This document shows, in pieces, positions 26,195-34,621 of a stretch of 64,000 bases of DNA. Position 1 is the first letter of the stretch. Every line of letters begins with the position of its first letter. Below the pieces are notes generated by a model, which saw only the letters and a list, made by a program, of their open reading frames with translations, was not told where the DNA came from and did no database searches. The translations under genes were made by a program, and so were the position numbers. The DNA lies in contig DATGIL010000038.1 of the NCBI GenBank assembly GCA_035295745.1, forward strand, positions 65,600-129,599. Reading direction: 5' to 3'. The stretch is from JAIQFL01 sp035295745. GTDB taxonomy: Bacteria > Acidobacteriota > Terriglobia > Bryobacterales > Bryobacteraceae.

Positions 26195-28069
26195 ATGAAC
26201 CCGCTGAAAAGCCCGGTGCTCCGCAGTATCGCCGTGGCACTTGCCCTCACTGCGCTGGCACTGGTCACCGCGCTGGTGCTGGAGCCGAATCTCGAAGCCA
26301 GCATATTCGTGCTCTTCATCTTGCTCCCCTTCCTGCTGGCAGTGTGGATCAGTTCCTGGTATTACGGACGCCTCAGCGGCCTTACCGCAACCATCGCATC
26401 GGTAGCCGCGATCCTGTTCTTCTTCTTTCGACCCGAAGCAGGAGGCGGACCTGCCTTTAGCATCGTGGCGCCTCCCTTCGTTTTCGCCATGCTGGGCGGT
26501 TCGCTCACGTGGATCGCTTCCTCGTGGCGCGAGAGCCGCCGGCGTCTGACTGCCGCACTCTCGAGCCTGGGCGATGGCGTCATTACGACCGATCTCAAGG
26601 GCCGGGTTACATTCGTGAATTCGCTGGCTGGAAGCCTTCTCGGCTGGCCGCCCGTCGAGGCGCGCGGCAGAGCCTCCACCGAAATTGTCGAACTCCTCGA
26701 CGAAGACTCGCGCGAGCCAATTGAAAATCCGCTCACCCGCGCACTACGCGAGCGAATGCGCGTCGCCGCCGACGACCACGTCCTCCTGGTGCCCCGGTCA
26801 GGAACCGAACTCCCCATCGAATATTGCAGCTATCCACTGCGCGGCGACTCCGGCAGCGTATGGGGAGCCATCCTGATTTTCCGCGATATCACCAAGCGCC
26901 GTCAGATCACGGCCCAGGCATTGCACGATCAGAAACTGGAAGCCGTGAGCCGCATGGCCGGAGGCGTCGCCGGCGACTTCAGCAACGTGCTCACGGTGAT
27001 CACGGGCTACGCTAATCTGCTGCGCGCGGAAGTGCCTCCAGGCAGCCCCCTGGTGCGCTTTGTCGACGAGATCGTCTATGGCAGTGAACGCGCCTCCGCT
27101 CTCACGCGGCATCTGCTCGCCTTCGCGCGCGGCTCTACTGCCCAACCTCGAGTGCTCGACCTCAATGCCGTGATCGCCGGGATGGAGCCTATGTTGCGGC
27201 GCGTATTAGGCCACAACATCGACCTGATTCTGCTCACCAGCCCCGGCTTGGGCCGCGTCAGGGCCGACGCCGCGCAGGTCGAGTTGGTCGTCGTCAACCT
27301 CGCCAACAACGCCCGCGATGCCATGCCGGATGGTGGCAAGCTCATCATCGAGACTGCCAACGTAGACCTCGCCGGATCTCCCGACGATCACGGCACAGGG
27401 ATCAAGCCCGGCTCCTACGTGATGCTCGCGGTCAGCGATACCGGCATCGGCATGGACGCCGAGATGCGCTCTCGCCTCTTCGAACCCTTTTTCACCACCA
27501 AGCCGCAAGGCAAAGGCAGCGGCCTCGGATTGGCGACGGTTTACGGCACCGTCAAGCAGAGCGACGGCCAACTTACGTGCTACAGCCAGCCGGGATGTGG
27601 GACCATCTTCGAAATCTACCTGCCGCGCATCAAGGACAAGGACGTAGTGGTCGAGCGGGTCGGCCCGCGCTCCCCGCGAGGGTCCGAAACCATTCTGCTG
27701 GTGGATGACGAAGAAGGCGTCTGCAAGCTCCTGGCATCCATCCTGCGCTCCAACGGCTACGACGTGCTCGAAGCGAGTAATGGCAGCGCCGCGATGGCCG
27801 TCTTTGAGAAAAACAGCCACAAGATCGACCTGGTGGTGACGGACATCGTGATGCCGCAGATGAGCGGCTTCGAGCTCGGCCACAAGCTCGGCGAGCGTGC
27901 ACCGTCGCTCAAGATTCTCTACATGTCCGGTTACCGCGACAACGCCTTCGGCAGTGCAGGCGGTGAAGCCCCGCGGGCCTTCCTTCACAAGCCCTTCACG
28001 CCAGACATTTTGCTCGCCAAGGTGCGAGAGGTATTGGATGGACCGGCCCCAGCACCCCCCCACCCCTGA
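26195..28069 (+). CDS. Hybrid sensor kinase with PAS and receiver, phospho-acceptor His replaced by Gly
   Basis: A 624-residue membrane signalling protein. Four hydrophobic helices (about 11-30, 36-55, 62-79, 88-110) have the DUF4118/KdpD-like layout. A PAS domain (about 115-235) is followed by the HisKA region, a complete HATPase_c (N-box around NNARDAM 371-377, DTGIGM 415-420, GSGLGL 441-446) and a C-terminal receiver (Asp504/505, Asp550, Lys599). The H-box reads AGGVAGDFSNVL where relatives read AGGVAHDFNNLL. Residue 260 is Gly (GGC at 26972-26974), so normal autophosphorylation is not expected. The other motifs look intact, which argues against simple decay. Confidence 0.88.
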   Translation: MNPLKSPVLRSIAVALALTALALVTALVLEPNLEASIFVLFILLPFLLAVWISSWYYGRLSGLTATIASVAAILFFFFRPEAGGGPAFSIVAPPFVFAMLGGSLTWIASSWRESRRRLTAALSSLGDGVITTDLKGRVTFVNSLAGSLLGWPPVEARGRASTEIVELLDEDSREPIENPLTRALRERMRVAADDHVLLVPRSGTELPIEYCSYPLRGDSGSVWGAILIFRDITKRRQITAQALHDQKLEAVSRMAGGVAGDFSNVLTVITGYANLLRAEVPPGSPLVRFVDEIVYGSERASALTRHLLAFARGSTAQPRVLDLNAVIAGMEPMLRRVLGHNIDLILLTSPGLGRVRADAAQVELVVVNLANNARDAMPDGGKLIIETANVDLAGSPDDHGTGIKPGSYVMLAVSDTGIGMDAEMRSRLFEPFFTTKPQGKGSGLGLATVYGTVKQSDGQLTCYSQPGCGTIFEIYLPRIKDKDVVVERVGPRSPRGSETILLVDDEEGVCKLLASILRSNGYDVLEASNGSAAMAVFEKNSHKIDLVVTDIVMPQMSGFELGHKLGERAPSLKILYMSGYRDNAFGSAGGEAPRAFLHKPFTPDILLAKVREVLDGPAPAPPHP

Positions 28070-28087
28070 TCCCCGCTCCCCGGCGGT

Positions 28088-29731
28088 ATGATTTTCCTGA
28101 TGCCTAAGCTTGTCTGTGGACTTGTCCTGGCCGCGATGTCCGCTGCATACTCGTTCGCAGCCGATACGCGCTTCGAGATCTCCTTCCCCGCCGCGGCGCA
28201 TCGCGGCCCGATCACTGGCCGCGTCTTTATCATGATCTCGCGCACCAACGATCGTGAGCCTCGCCTGCAGATCTCACGCATCGGCGTGCCATTCTTCGGA
28301 CGGGACATCGAGAATCTCGCGCCCGGACAAGCCGCCGTCATCGACGCGACCGATCTCGGCACACCTCTTGAGAGTCTCTCGGAGATTCCCGCCGGAACCT
28401 ACTACGTGCAGGCATTCGTCAATATCTACTCGGAATTCCGCCGCGCCGATGGCCACGTCGTCTGGATGCACGATGATCAGTGGGAAGGCCAGCGATGGAA
28501 TCGCTCACCGGGCAATCTTTTTTCGACATCGAAACAGGTGGAGCTCGACCCGGCAAAGGGATATCGCATCGCCCTCGAGTGCGACCAGATCGTCCCACCC
28601 ATCGAGATTCCTCCGGACACCGAATGGGTCAAGCGCTTCAAGATTCAGAGCCAGATCCTCACCAAGTTCTGGGGACGCCCCATTTACCTCGGCGCCACCG
28701 TGCTGCTGCCGCGCGACTACGCCAAGTCCACCGAGCATTACCCGGTGCTCTACGAACAGGGTCACTTCGGTCTCGGGGCACCCCTGGGTTTCTCCACCAG
28801 CCAGGCACAGGGGCGCGGCGGAAGAGGCGGCCAAGAGCTCTACGCCGAGTGGACCAAAGAAAATTTCCCGCGCATGATTGTGGTCACGCTGCAGCATCCG
28901 AATCCCTACTTCGACGACTCTTATGCGGTCAATTCTGTGAACGTCGGACCCTACGGGGATGCCATTCACCAGGAACTGATACCCGAGATCGAGAAGCGGT
29001 TCCGCGTAATCAAACAGCCTTGGGCTCGTGTACTTTCGGGCGGCTCTACTGGCGGTTGGGAAGCGCTGGCACTACAGGTCTTTTATCCCGATTTCTATGG
29101 CGGCACGTGGTCCTATTGCCCCGACTCGGTGGACTTCTCCGACGTCGAAGGCATCAACGTTTACAAGGACACGAACGCCTTCTACAAGGTAATTGACTGG
29201 CGTCGCGAACCGACCATCAACAGCCGCGAGATCAATGGCCAGGTCCGTTCCACTTCGGAACAGCGCAATCACTTCGAACTCGTGAATGGCACGCATGGCA
29301 GGTCCGGAGAGCAGCTCGATATCTGGTCCGCGGTTTTCGGCCCTCTGGGCAAAGACGGATCCTTCGAGCCTCTCTTCGACAAGCGCATCGGCGTGATGCA
29401 TCCCGAAGTGGCGCAATACTGGAAGGAGCACTACGACATCCGCTACCACATGGAGAAGAACTGGTATGCGCTCGGGCCCAAGCTCGTGGATCAGGTCCAC
29501 GTCTTTGTGGGCGACGCCGATAATTTCTTCCTGAACAACGGCGTGCACCTGCTGCAAGATTGGATGAAGAACACCAAGGATCCGCATTACGAAGGGTACT
29601 TCGTATACGGCGCGATGAAAGGACACTGCTACAGCGGCCCGGAGAATTCGGCTGAGCGGCTCAAAGAGATGGCCCAGCACATCCTTAGCAAAATGCCGCC
29701 GGGAACGGTTGCCGGCTGGTGGAAAAACTAG
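28088..29731 (+). CDS. Secreted alpha/beta-hydrolase, esterase D-like
   Basis: A 547-residue exported protein with signal peptide to about residue 25. ATG 28088 or 28100 could start it. An N-terminal beta-rich region (30-170) precedes an alpha/beta-hydrolase fold of the putative esterase (Esterase D/enterochelin esterase) type. The nucleophile elbow is GGSTGGW (Ser320). A late His in MKGHCYSG is the probable catalytic His and the Asp in VGDADNF the probable acid. It follows the hybrid kinase by 18 bases and may be co-transcribed. Substrate unknown; peptides, siderophore esters or carbohydrate esters are all possible. Confidence 0.8.
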   Translation: MIFLMPKLVCGLVLAAMSAAYSFAADTRFEISFPAAAHRGPITGRVFIMISRTNDREPRLQISRIGVPFFGRDIENLAPGQAAVIDATDLGTPLESLSEIPAGTYYVQAFVNIYSEFRRADGHVVWMHDDQWEGQRWNRSPGNLFSTSKQVELDPAKGYRIALECDQIVPPIEIPPDTEWVKRFKIQSQILTKFWGRPIYLGATVLLPRDYAKSTEHYPVLYEQGHFGLGAPLGFSTSQAQGRGGRGGQELYAEWTKENFPRMIVVTLQHPNPYFDDSYAVNSVNVGPYGDAIHQELIPEIEKRFRVIKQPWARVLSGGSTGGWEALALQVFYPDFYGGTWSYCPDSVDFSDVEGINVYKDTNAFYKVIDWRREPTINSREINGQVRSTSEQRNHFELVNGTHGRSGEQLDIWSAVFGPLGKDGSFEPLFDKRIGVMHPEVAQYWKEHYDIRYHMEKNWYALGPKLVDQVHVFVGDADNFFLNNGVHLLQDWMKNTKDPHYEGYFVYGAMKGHCYSGPENSAERLKEMAQHILSKMPPGTVAGWWKN

Positions 29732-29834
29732 TGGCTGGAGCGTGTGATGAGTGCGCTCCCGAGCCGCGCCTGAGCAAGCCATGTACCAATCGCTCCGAAT
29801 CTTGCCGTCCGGATACTAAGGTAACTGACTCGCT

Positions 29835-30293
29835 ATGAGCAAACACAAGGTGGAATGGGACGAAAAGGCAAGCGCCGCGGCCAATGCGCGGCGCGAGCTG
29901 CCGCCGGTTGTCTCGCGATACTTTGAGCTGGTCCGCGACTTCCTGGCCAAAGACCCGTCGCCGCGCGAACTGCATCGGCTGCGCCTCGCCACCAAGCGTC
30001 TCCGCTATACTCTGGAACTCTTCCGCCCCTGCTATGGCCCCGGCATGGAGACCCGCCTTTCCGAGTTACGCGCGTTGCAGCAACTGCTCGGGGAAGTCAA
30101 TGACAGCGCCGCCACCAGCCGCCTGGTCACGAAATCGATGCGCGCATCGCGGCAGCGGGCCCGCGCGGTCAAGTTCCTGGACGAACGAGCCGCCCGCAAA
30201 GCGCACGAATTTCGCCGCCACTGGGCCAACGTCTTCGACGCCGAGGGCCGGGAACGCTGGTGGACCGGCTACCTGGAACGTCAGGCCCGCTAA
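29835..30293 (+). CDS. CHAD domain protein
   Basis: A 152-residue, Arg-rich, all-helical protein made of a single CHAD (conserved histidine alpha-helical) domain. The diagnostic helix ELHRLRLATKRLRYTLELF holds the conserved His47 and basic residues that in studied CHAD proteins bind polyphosphate. Full CHAD domains are usually longer (about 250-300 residues), so this is a half-size or minimal form. It has no CYTH partner here. It follows the esterase by about 100 bases. Confidence 0.85.
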   Translation: MSKHKVEWDEKASAAANARRELPPVVSRYFELVRDFLAKDPSPRELHRLRLATKRLRYTLELFRPCYGPGMETRLSELRALQQLLGEVNDSAATSRLVTKSMRASRQRARAVKFLDERAARKAHEFRRHWANVFDAEGRERWWTGYLERQAR

Positions 30294-30322
30294 GTCCGCG
30301 GTCTCATCACGCGCAGCTCGTA

Positions 30323-30344
30323 GCGAGCCACGACTGTAAGAGTG
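30323..30344. repeat. Short dispersed repeat GCGAGCCRCGACY...
   Basis: GCGAGCCACGACTGTAAGAG lies in the 248-base gap between the CHAD and GH5-like genes. Related words occur at 45984-46007, 46071-46091 and 63779-63798, all intergenic, with consensus near CGAGCCRCGACYRTRAGRG. No gene or clear promoter is visible in the rest of this gap. Confidence 0.6.
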
Positions 30345-30541
30345 TTCTTGCCTGAATACGAGGCCGCGTCCCCTTGCCACGAGGCCATAGCCATCCGTCA
30401 GAGTTGTGACCGCGTCCACCAGGCACTTTCAGTGACCTACGCAGGCGTTTCGGTCAATATTGACGGGAAATCATCAACAGTTTCACGGGCGGCCAAGTTC
30501 CCCGATTCCCATCCGAGCAGCGAGCTACAATCGTGCTTTCT

Positions 30542-32650
30542 ATGACGTCAAGCATGAAACCCCTACGACTGGCCGTGCTCCTTTTCGTCGCCATGTGCGC
30601 GCCAGCGCAGTGGGATGACAACCTGCTCAAGCCCTATGTGATGAATCACCGTGGCGCCTCCGTCTCGCCCGCGGACGTCTCGTTCCTGCTGGATGCTCCC
30701 GCCGGCAAAACAGGATTCGTCCACGTACAGAACGGACACCTCGTGGATGGCTCGGGCAAGCGACTCAGGCTGTGGGGCGTCCACCTTACGGATTGGAGCA
30801 GGGGCTCCGTCCTTCTTCCTCCAAAGGAAGACGCGGCCATGTGGGCTGCAACTCTGGCTCGCTTCGGAGTGAACTGCGTGCGCCTGCATTTTCTCGATCT
30901 GCCGGCGCCTCGCGGCATCATCGATGCCACCAAACCCGACAGCCGCGCGTTTGATCCGCAACAACTCGACCGCCTGGACTATCTGTTCGCAGAACTGAAA
31001 AAACGCGGTATCTACGCGGACCTCAATCTCAACGTCGGACGCTCGTACAAGGCCGGCGACGGCGTCTCCGATTTCGACAAGATCCAGTGGGGAAAGGGAC
31101 TCACGCTGTTCGACGCACGCCTGATCGAATTGGAGAAGGAATACGCCAGGAATCTGCTCACCCACGTCAATCCTTACACGCACCTGGAATATCGCAACGA
31201 CCCCGCCATCGCCGTCGTTGAGATTCTCAATGAGAACGGTCTGTACATGGGGTTCCGCGCTCCCACGCCGTTCTACGAAGAGGAGCTCACAAAGCAATAC
31301 AACGATTGGCTTCGACAATCCGTGGCGCCAGACACCCTAAAGACGATTCACGAACAGGCTGGAGTGGCGGCCGATGGATCGGTGCCGCGCCTCAAGGGAC
31401 CCGAAGTCGCGAATGCGCCGAAGGAACGGTACGAGACCGAACTCCCGTTTTACATGGACGCCGAGAACCACTTCTACCAGGACATGAGCCGGTATTTGAA
31501 ACAGACTCTCGGCGTAAAGGCGCCCATCACCGGCACCGCCGACCACAGTCACACCAGCAGCAGCTACACGATGCTGGCATCGCTGTCGAAGCTCGATATT
31601 CTCGATGGCCACATCTATTGGCAGCATCCCGGCTCGCCCCCGCCCGTGAATACGCCCATGGTAAACGATCCGCTGCATTCCACCGTGGTGCAACTCTCCC
31701 GCACCGCGTTCGCCGGTAAACCGTACACCGTCAGCGAGACCAATCATCCGTTTCCTAATGACTGGGCGAGCGAGGGAATCCCCACCATCGCCGCCTACGG
31801 CAGCTTCCAGGATTGGGACGCCATCATCATGTACACATTCGAGCCGAAGCTCGCGGCGGACTGGAAGCCGTATGTCGGCGACCCGTTCGACATCTCGCTC
31901 GACCCCGTACGCATGACCGAAATGGCCGCCGGAGCGCTCACCTTCCTTCGCGCCGATGTCGCTACAGCACGACAGACCGTCGCGCGAACGTATTCGAAGC
32001 AGCAGGTGCTCGACAGCCGCCGTCTGCCGGCGCGAACCGAACAGCCTTACTTCACTCCGGGGTTCCCGCTGGCTCTGCCGCTCGAACACGCCGTGCGCAT
32101 TCGTTCGCTGGACGGGCCGCCGACCGAACAATATGCTGCATCCAACGCCAGCCCGATTGTCTCCGATACCAGGGAGCTTTCCTGGTACACCACGCCGGAA
32201 AATACAGGCGTGCTGACCGTCGAGACGGACCGGACGCAGGCGCTGATCGGCTTCCTGAAGGCGAATCCAAAGACGCTTAAGAATCTCTCGGCCGATGTTG
32301 CCAACAATTTCGCCACCATCGTGCTCTCCTCGCTGGATGCGAAGCCGCTCGTGCGCTCCGGCAGGATGCTGCTTACCACCGGCTCTCGAGTCTCGAATAC
32401 AGGACTGAAATGGAACGAGGCGCACACCCGCGTGGCGAGTCAGGGCGAGTCGCCGTCGCTCATCGAGCCGGTCTCGGGCACGGTTATGTTGAGAGCGCTC
32501 GAGTCTGCCGTCGCCGTCTCCGCCTCTGCCCTCGACGGCGCGGGCAAGCCCGTCGGCGAGCCCATCGCCGCGAAAAAGCAGGCGGGCGGCTGGGAACTTC
32601 CCATTGGAGACCCAGTAACCACCTGGTACGTAGTCTCCGTACGACGATGA
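30542..32650 (+). CDS. Secreted glycoside hydrolase, clan GH-A (GH5-like)
   Basis: A 702-residue exported enzyme (start ATG 30542, or ATG 30554 which opens the signal peptide MKPLRLAVLLFVAMCAPAQ). The catalytic (beta/alpha)8 part (about residues 50-420) shows the clan GH-A pattern. KRLRLWGVHL starts the barrel, the acid/base is Glu231 in EILNENGLY, and the nucleophile is probably Glu399 in TVSETNHP. A C-terminal beta domain (about 460-700) follows. The GH5 subfamily is uncertain. Its stop overlaps the GH53 start by four bases, so the two are translated together and probably attack the same plant polymer. Confidence 0.75.
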   Translation: MTSSMKPLRLAVLLFVAMCAPAQWDDNLLKPYVMNHRGASVSPADVSFLLDAPAGKTGFVHVQNGHLVDGSGKRLRLWGVHLTDWSRGSVLLPPKEDAAMWAATLARFGVNCVRLHFLDLPAPRGIIDATKPDSRAFDPQQLDRLDYLFAELKKRGIYADLNLNVGRSYKAGDGVSDFDKIQWGKGLTLFDARLIELEKEYARNLLTHVNPYTHLEYRNDPAIAVVEILNENGLYMGFRAPTPFYEEELTKQYNDWLRQSVAPDTLKTIHEQAGVAADGSVPRLKGPEVANAPKERYETELPFYMDAENHFYQDMSRYLKQTLGVKAPITGTADHSHTSSSYTMLASLSKLDILDGHIYWQHPGSPPPVNTPMVNDPLHSTVVQLSRTAFAGKPYTVSETNHPFPNDWASEGIPTIAAYGSFQDWDAIIMYTFEPKLAADWKPYVGDPFDISLDPVRMTEMAAGALTFLRADVATARQTVARTYSKQQVLDSRRLPARTEQPYFTPGFPLALPLEHAVRIRSLDGPPTEQYAASNASPIVSDTRELSWYTTPENTGVLTVETDRTQALIGFLKANPKTLKNLSADVANNFATIVLSSLDAKPLVRSGRMLLTTGSRVSNTGLKWNEAHTRVASQGESPSLIEPVSGTVMLRALESAVAVSASALDGAGKPVGEPIAAKKQAGGWELPIGDPVTTWYVVSVRR

Positions 32651-33669
32651 TCAAAACATTTGGATTTCTTCTGTTGGCCGCTGCGGGTCTGCATGCGGCC
32701 GATTATGCTACGGGCGCCGACCTTTCCTTCCTCAAGCAAGCTGAAGATCGCGGAACGGTCTTCAAAGACGACAATCAGGGCAAGCCCGGACTGCAGATCT
32801 TCAGGGACCACGGCTACAACTGGATTCGCCTCCGCCTCTTCCACACGCCCACCCAGCTTCCGAATAATCTGGAGTACACCATCACGCTCGCGAAAGCGGC
32901 CAGGCAACTTGGCTACAAGTTCCTGCTCGACTATCACTGCTCGGATACCTGGGCGGATCCGGGCAAGCAGTTCATCCCCAAAGCATGGGAGAAGATGAAC
33001 CATGCCGAGATGGTAGAGGCACTCCGCGCCTACACTCGCGAGACGATGACGGCGTTTCGCGACGCCGGTGCATGGCCCGACATGGTGCAGATCGGCAACG
33101 AGATCACCAACGGTATGCTGTGGCCCGATGCGCACCTCCCGCAGAATTGGGACAACTTCGCCGACTTCATGAGGGCTGGTATCGACGGTGTGGAGGCCGC
33201 CAGTGCCGGACAGGCAAGGCCGCGCATCATGGTGCACATCGATAAGGGCGGGGACAAGGCGGCCACGCAGCGGTTCTTCGACAGGTTGAATAGCTATCAC
33301 GTGAACTACGACGTGATCGGGCAATCGTACTATCCGTGGTGGCATGGTTCGCTGCTCGATCTCCGCGAGAATCTGATCTTCATGTCGAAGACTTATCAGA
33401 AGGACATGATCGTGGTGGAAGCTGCTTACAACTGGACTCCCGGCAACTATCGCGACAAACCCGCCCCCTTCCCCGAAACTCCGCAAGGCCAGAAGGAGTT
33501 CTGGGAAGAGGTAAATCGCATGGTCATGGGGACTCCGGAGGGCCGCGGCATCGGCCTCTTCTGGTGGGAGCCTGCGATCGGCGGAGGTCGCGGCGGCCGC
33601 GGCTTCTTCGACCAGAACGGCAACGCATTACCGGTGATCACAGTATTCGACAAATATACGCGAAGGTAA
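32647..33669 (+). CDS. Arabinogalactan endo-beta-1,4-galactanase (GH53)
   Basis: A 340-residue secreted enzyme (signal peptide MIKTFGFLLLAAAGLHA) that cuts beta-1,4-galactan side chains of pectin. GH53 hallmarks are GADLSFLKQAEDRG at the start, NWIRLRLFHTP, and DYHCSDTWADPGKQ. The acid/base is Glu152 in QIGNEITNGMLWP, with IGQSYYPWWHGSL following, and the nucleophile is Glu258 in VVEAAYNWTP. The C-terminus has a short Gly/Arg-rich patch before the final FDQNGNALP strand. The start ATG overlaps the preceding stop. A dispersed hairpin repeat follows 18 bases after the stop. Confidence 0.93.
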   Translation: MIKTFGFLLLAAAGLHAADYATGADLSFLKQAEDRGTVFKDDNQGKPGLQIFRDHGYNWIRLRLFHTPTQLPNNLEYTITLAKAARQLGYKFLLDYHCSDTWADPGKQFIPKAWEKMNHAEMVEALRAYTRETMTAFRDAGAWPDMVQIGNEITNGMLWPDAHLPQNWDNFADFMRAGIDGVEAASAGQARPRIMVHIDKGGDKAATQRFFDRLNSYHVNYDVIGQSYYPWWHGSLLDLRENLIFMSKTYQKDMIVVEAAYNWTPGNYRDKPAPFPETPQGQKEFWEEVNRMVMGTPEGRGIGLFWWEPAIGGGRGGRGFFDQNGNALPVITVFDKYTRR

Positions 33670-33687
33670 GTTGCTTTGGGTGCCGCC

Positions 33688-33750
33688 GTGGCGCAAACAT
33701 TCCTGTTTGCCGTCTCGACACTCCTGTCGAGACTTTTCGGACGCCCACCA
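33688..33750 (+). repeat. Dispersed double-hairpin element, copy D
   Basis: Starts GTGGCGCAAACATTCCTG. Hairpin 1 pairs GCAAACA with TGTTTGC and hairpin 2 pairs GTCTCGACA with TGTCGAGAC. Both stems are fully paired, although the bases differ from copies A-C and E, which is compensatory change. TTTTCGG and a CCACCA end follow as in the other copies. The remaining 176 bases before the next small gene hold nothing recognisable. Confidence 0.88.
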
Positions 33751-33926
33751 AGTCTGCCAGTTAGGAGCAGGTCGGTGACCCGCTCCAGGAGGTTTGAGTT
33801 TTTTGAGACAATTCAGTTTTCTTGCGCCGACTGATCTGGTGAGGCGAGGCGCTTTCGCCCGGGACTTTCGCCTGCCCGGGAGACCCGAATGTGTAAGAAG
33901 CCCAAATCCAATCCACGCCCTTTACT

Positions 33927-34169
33927 ATGGGGCCATTGGCGACAACCACAAGCCCAGATCTCGTCAAGATCAAAACTGGACAACTCATCTACAACGTGCG
34001 GAAGGCGGCGGGCCTGTCACGGGATCTTGCTAAGAGAAGGGGACCCACCAAGGTGATCTGTCGCCTGGAGGGTGCGGACTACAGCGGTCTTACGATGGCA
34101 ATGTTCCACCAGATCGGATCGATGCTGGGCGACGAATTGCTTCATGCAATTCCCGATGAAGCCGTCTGA
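33927..34169 (+). CDS. Small XRE-type HTH protein
   Basis: An 80-residue protein. The core matches the XRE/HigA-type helix-turn-helix pattern: LIYNVRKAAGLSRDLAKR for helices 1-2, CRLEGADYSGLTM for the end of helix 3 and the turn, then FHQIGSMLGDELLHAI. Recognition-helix spacing is slightly compressed, so it may bind DNA weakly or be an antitoxin-type relic. ATG 33927 has no clear ribosome site. The next gene, an unknown membrane protein, starts 11 bases later. No toxin-like partner is recognisable. Confidence 0.55.
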   Translation: MGPLATTTSPDLVKIKTGQLIYNVRKAAGLSRDLAKRRGPTKVICRLEGADYSGLTMAMFHQIGSMLGDELLHAIPDEAV

Positions 34170-34180
34170 AAAAAGAGAAA

Positions 34181-34522
34181 TTGGTGCTTCGAATTGCTGG
34201 TTACTCGGTCGTCCTGGCGGCTTTCGCGCTCGCGCTGCTCGATCGCACGTTTAATCTAAATTTCGGCGACCGGTTCATACTCGTAGCACTATTCGTCACC
34301 CTGGCTGGCTTTCCAATAGCCTGCGCTCTAGACTTCCTGTTTCGCCGCAATCGGACGTTGCCGCCGATTCTCTGCTGGCTCTTGCGAGCGGCCGCTCTGG
34401 TTGTGTGGCTCTACGTCGCGAACCTGGCGTATGTTCTCTCGGTCTTCCAATCCGATCTACGTCCCGAGCCCCCGCCCGACCAGACGAATGTGGCTATAGG
34501 GCGCGCCAATCTGGTGGATTAA
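34181..34522 (+). CDS. Hypothetical small membrane protein
   Basis: A 113-residue protein with three predicted transmembrane helices (about residues 4-20, 30-52 and 62-90) and a polar C-terminal tail. It must start with TTG 34181 or GTG 34184. AAAAGAG a few bases before could serve as a ribosome site. It lies 11 bases after the small XRE gene and may be co-expressed with it. No family recognised. The coding call rests on the hydrophobic pattern and position only. Confidence 0.5.
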   Translation: MVLRIAGYSVVLAAFALALLDRTFNLNFGDRFILVALFVTLAGFPIACALDFLFRRNRTLPPILCWLLRAAALVVWLYVANLAYVLSVFQSDLRPEPPPDQTNVAIGRANLVD

Positions 34523-34599
34523 CATCCGCTCAAATCACCGACGGATATCGACTCAATACGGGTGATCGTCTTTGCCGCGACGAAGCCAATCACGTAGTC

Positions 34600-34616
34600 G
34601 GCCCCTGATCGGGGCC
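34600..34616. terminator. Possible hairpin between convergent genes
   Basis: A 6-bp GC-only stem GGCCCC/GGGGCC around TGATC lies between the small membrane protein gene and the end of the GH18 gene. There is no T-run on either side, so termination activity is uncertain. Confidence 0.35.
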
Positions 34617-34621
34617 GCCCC

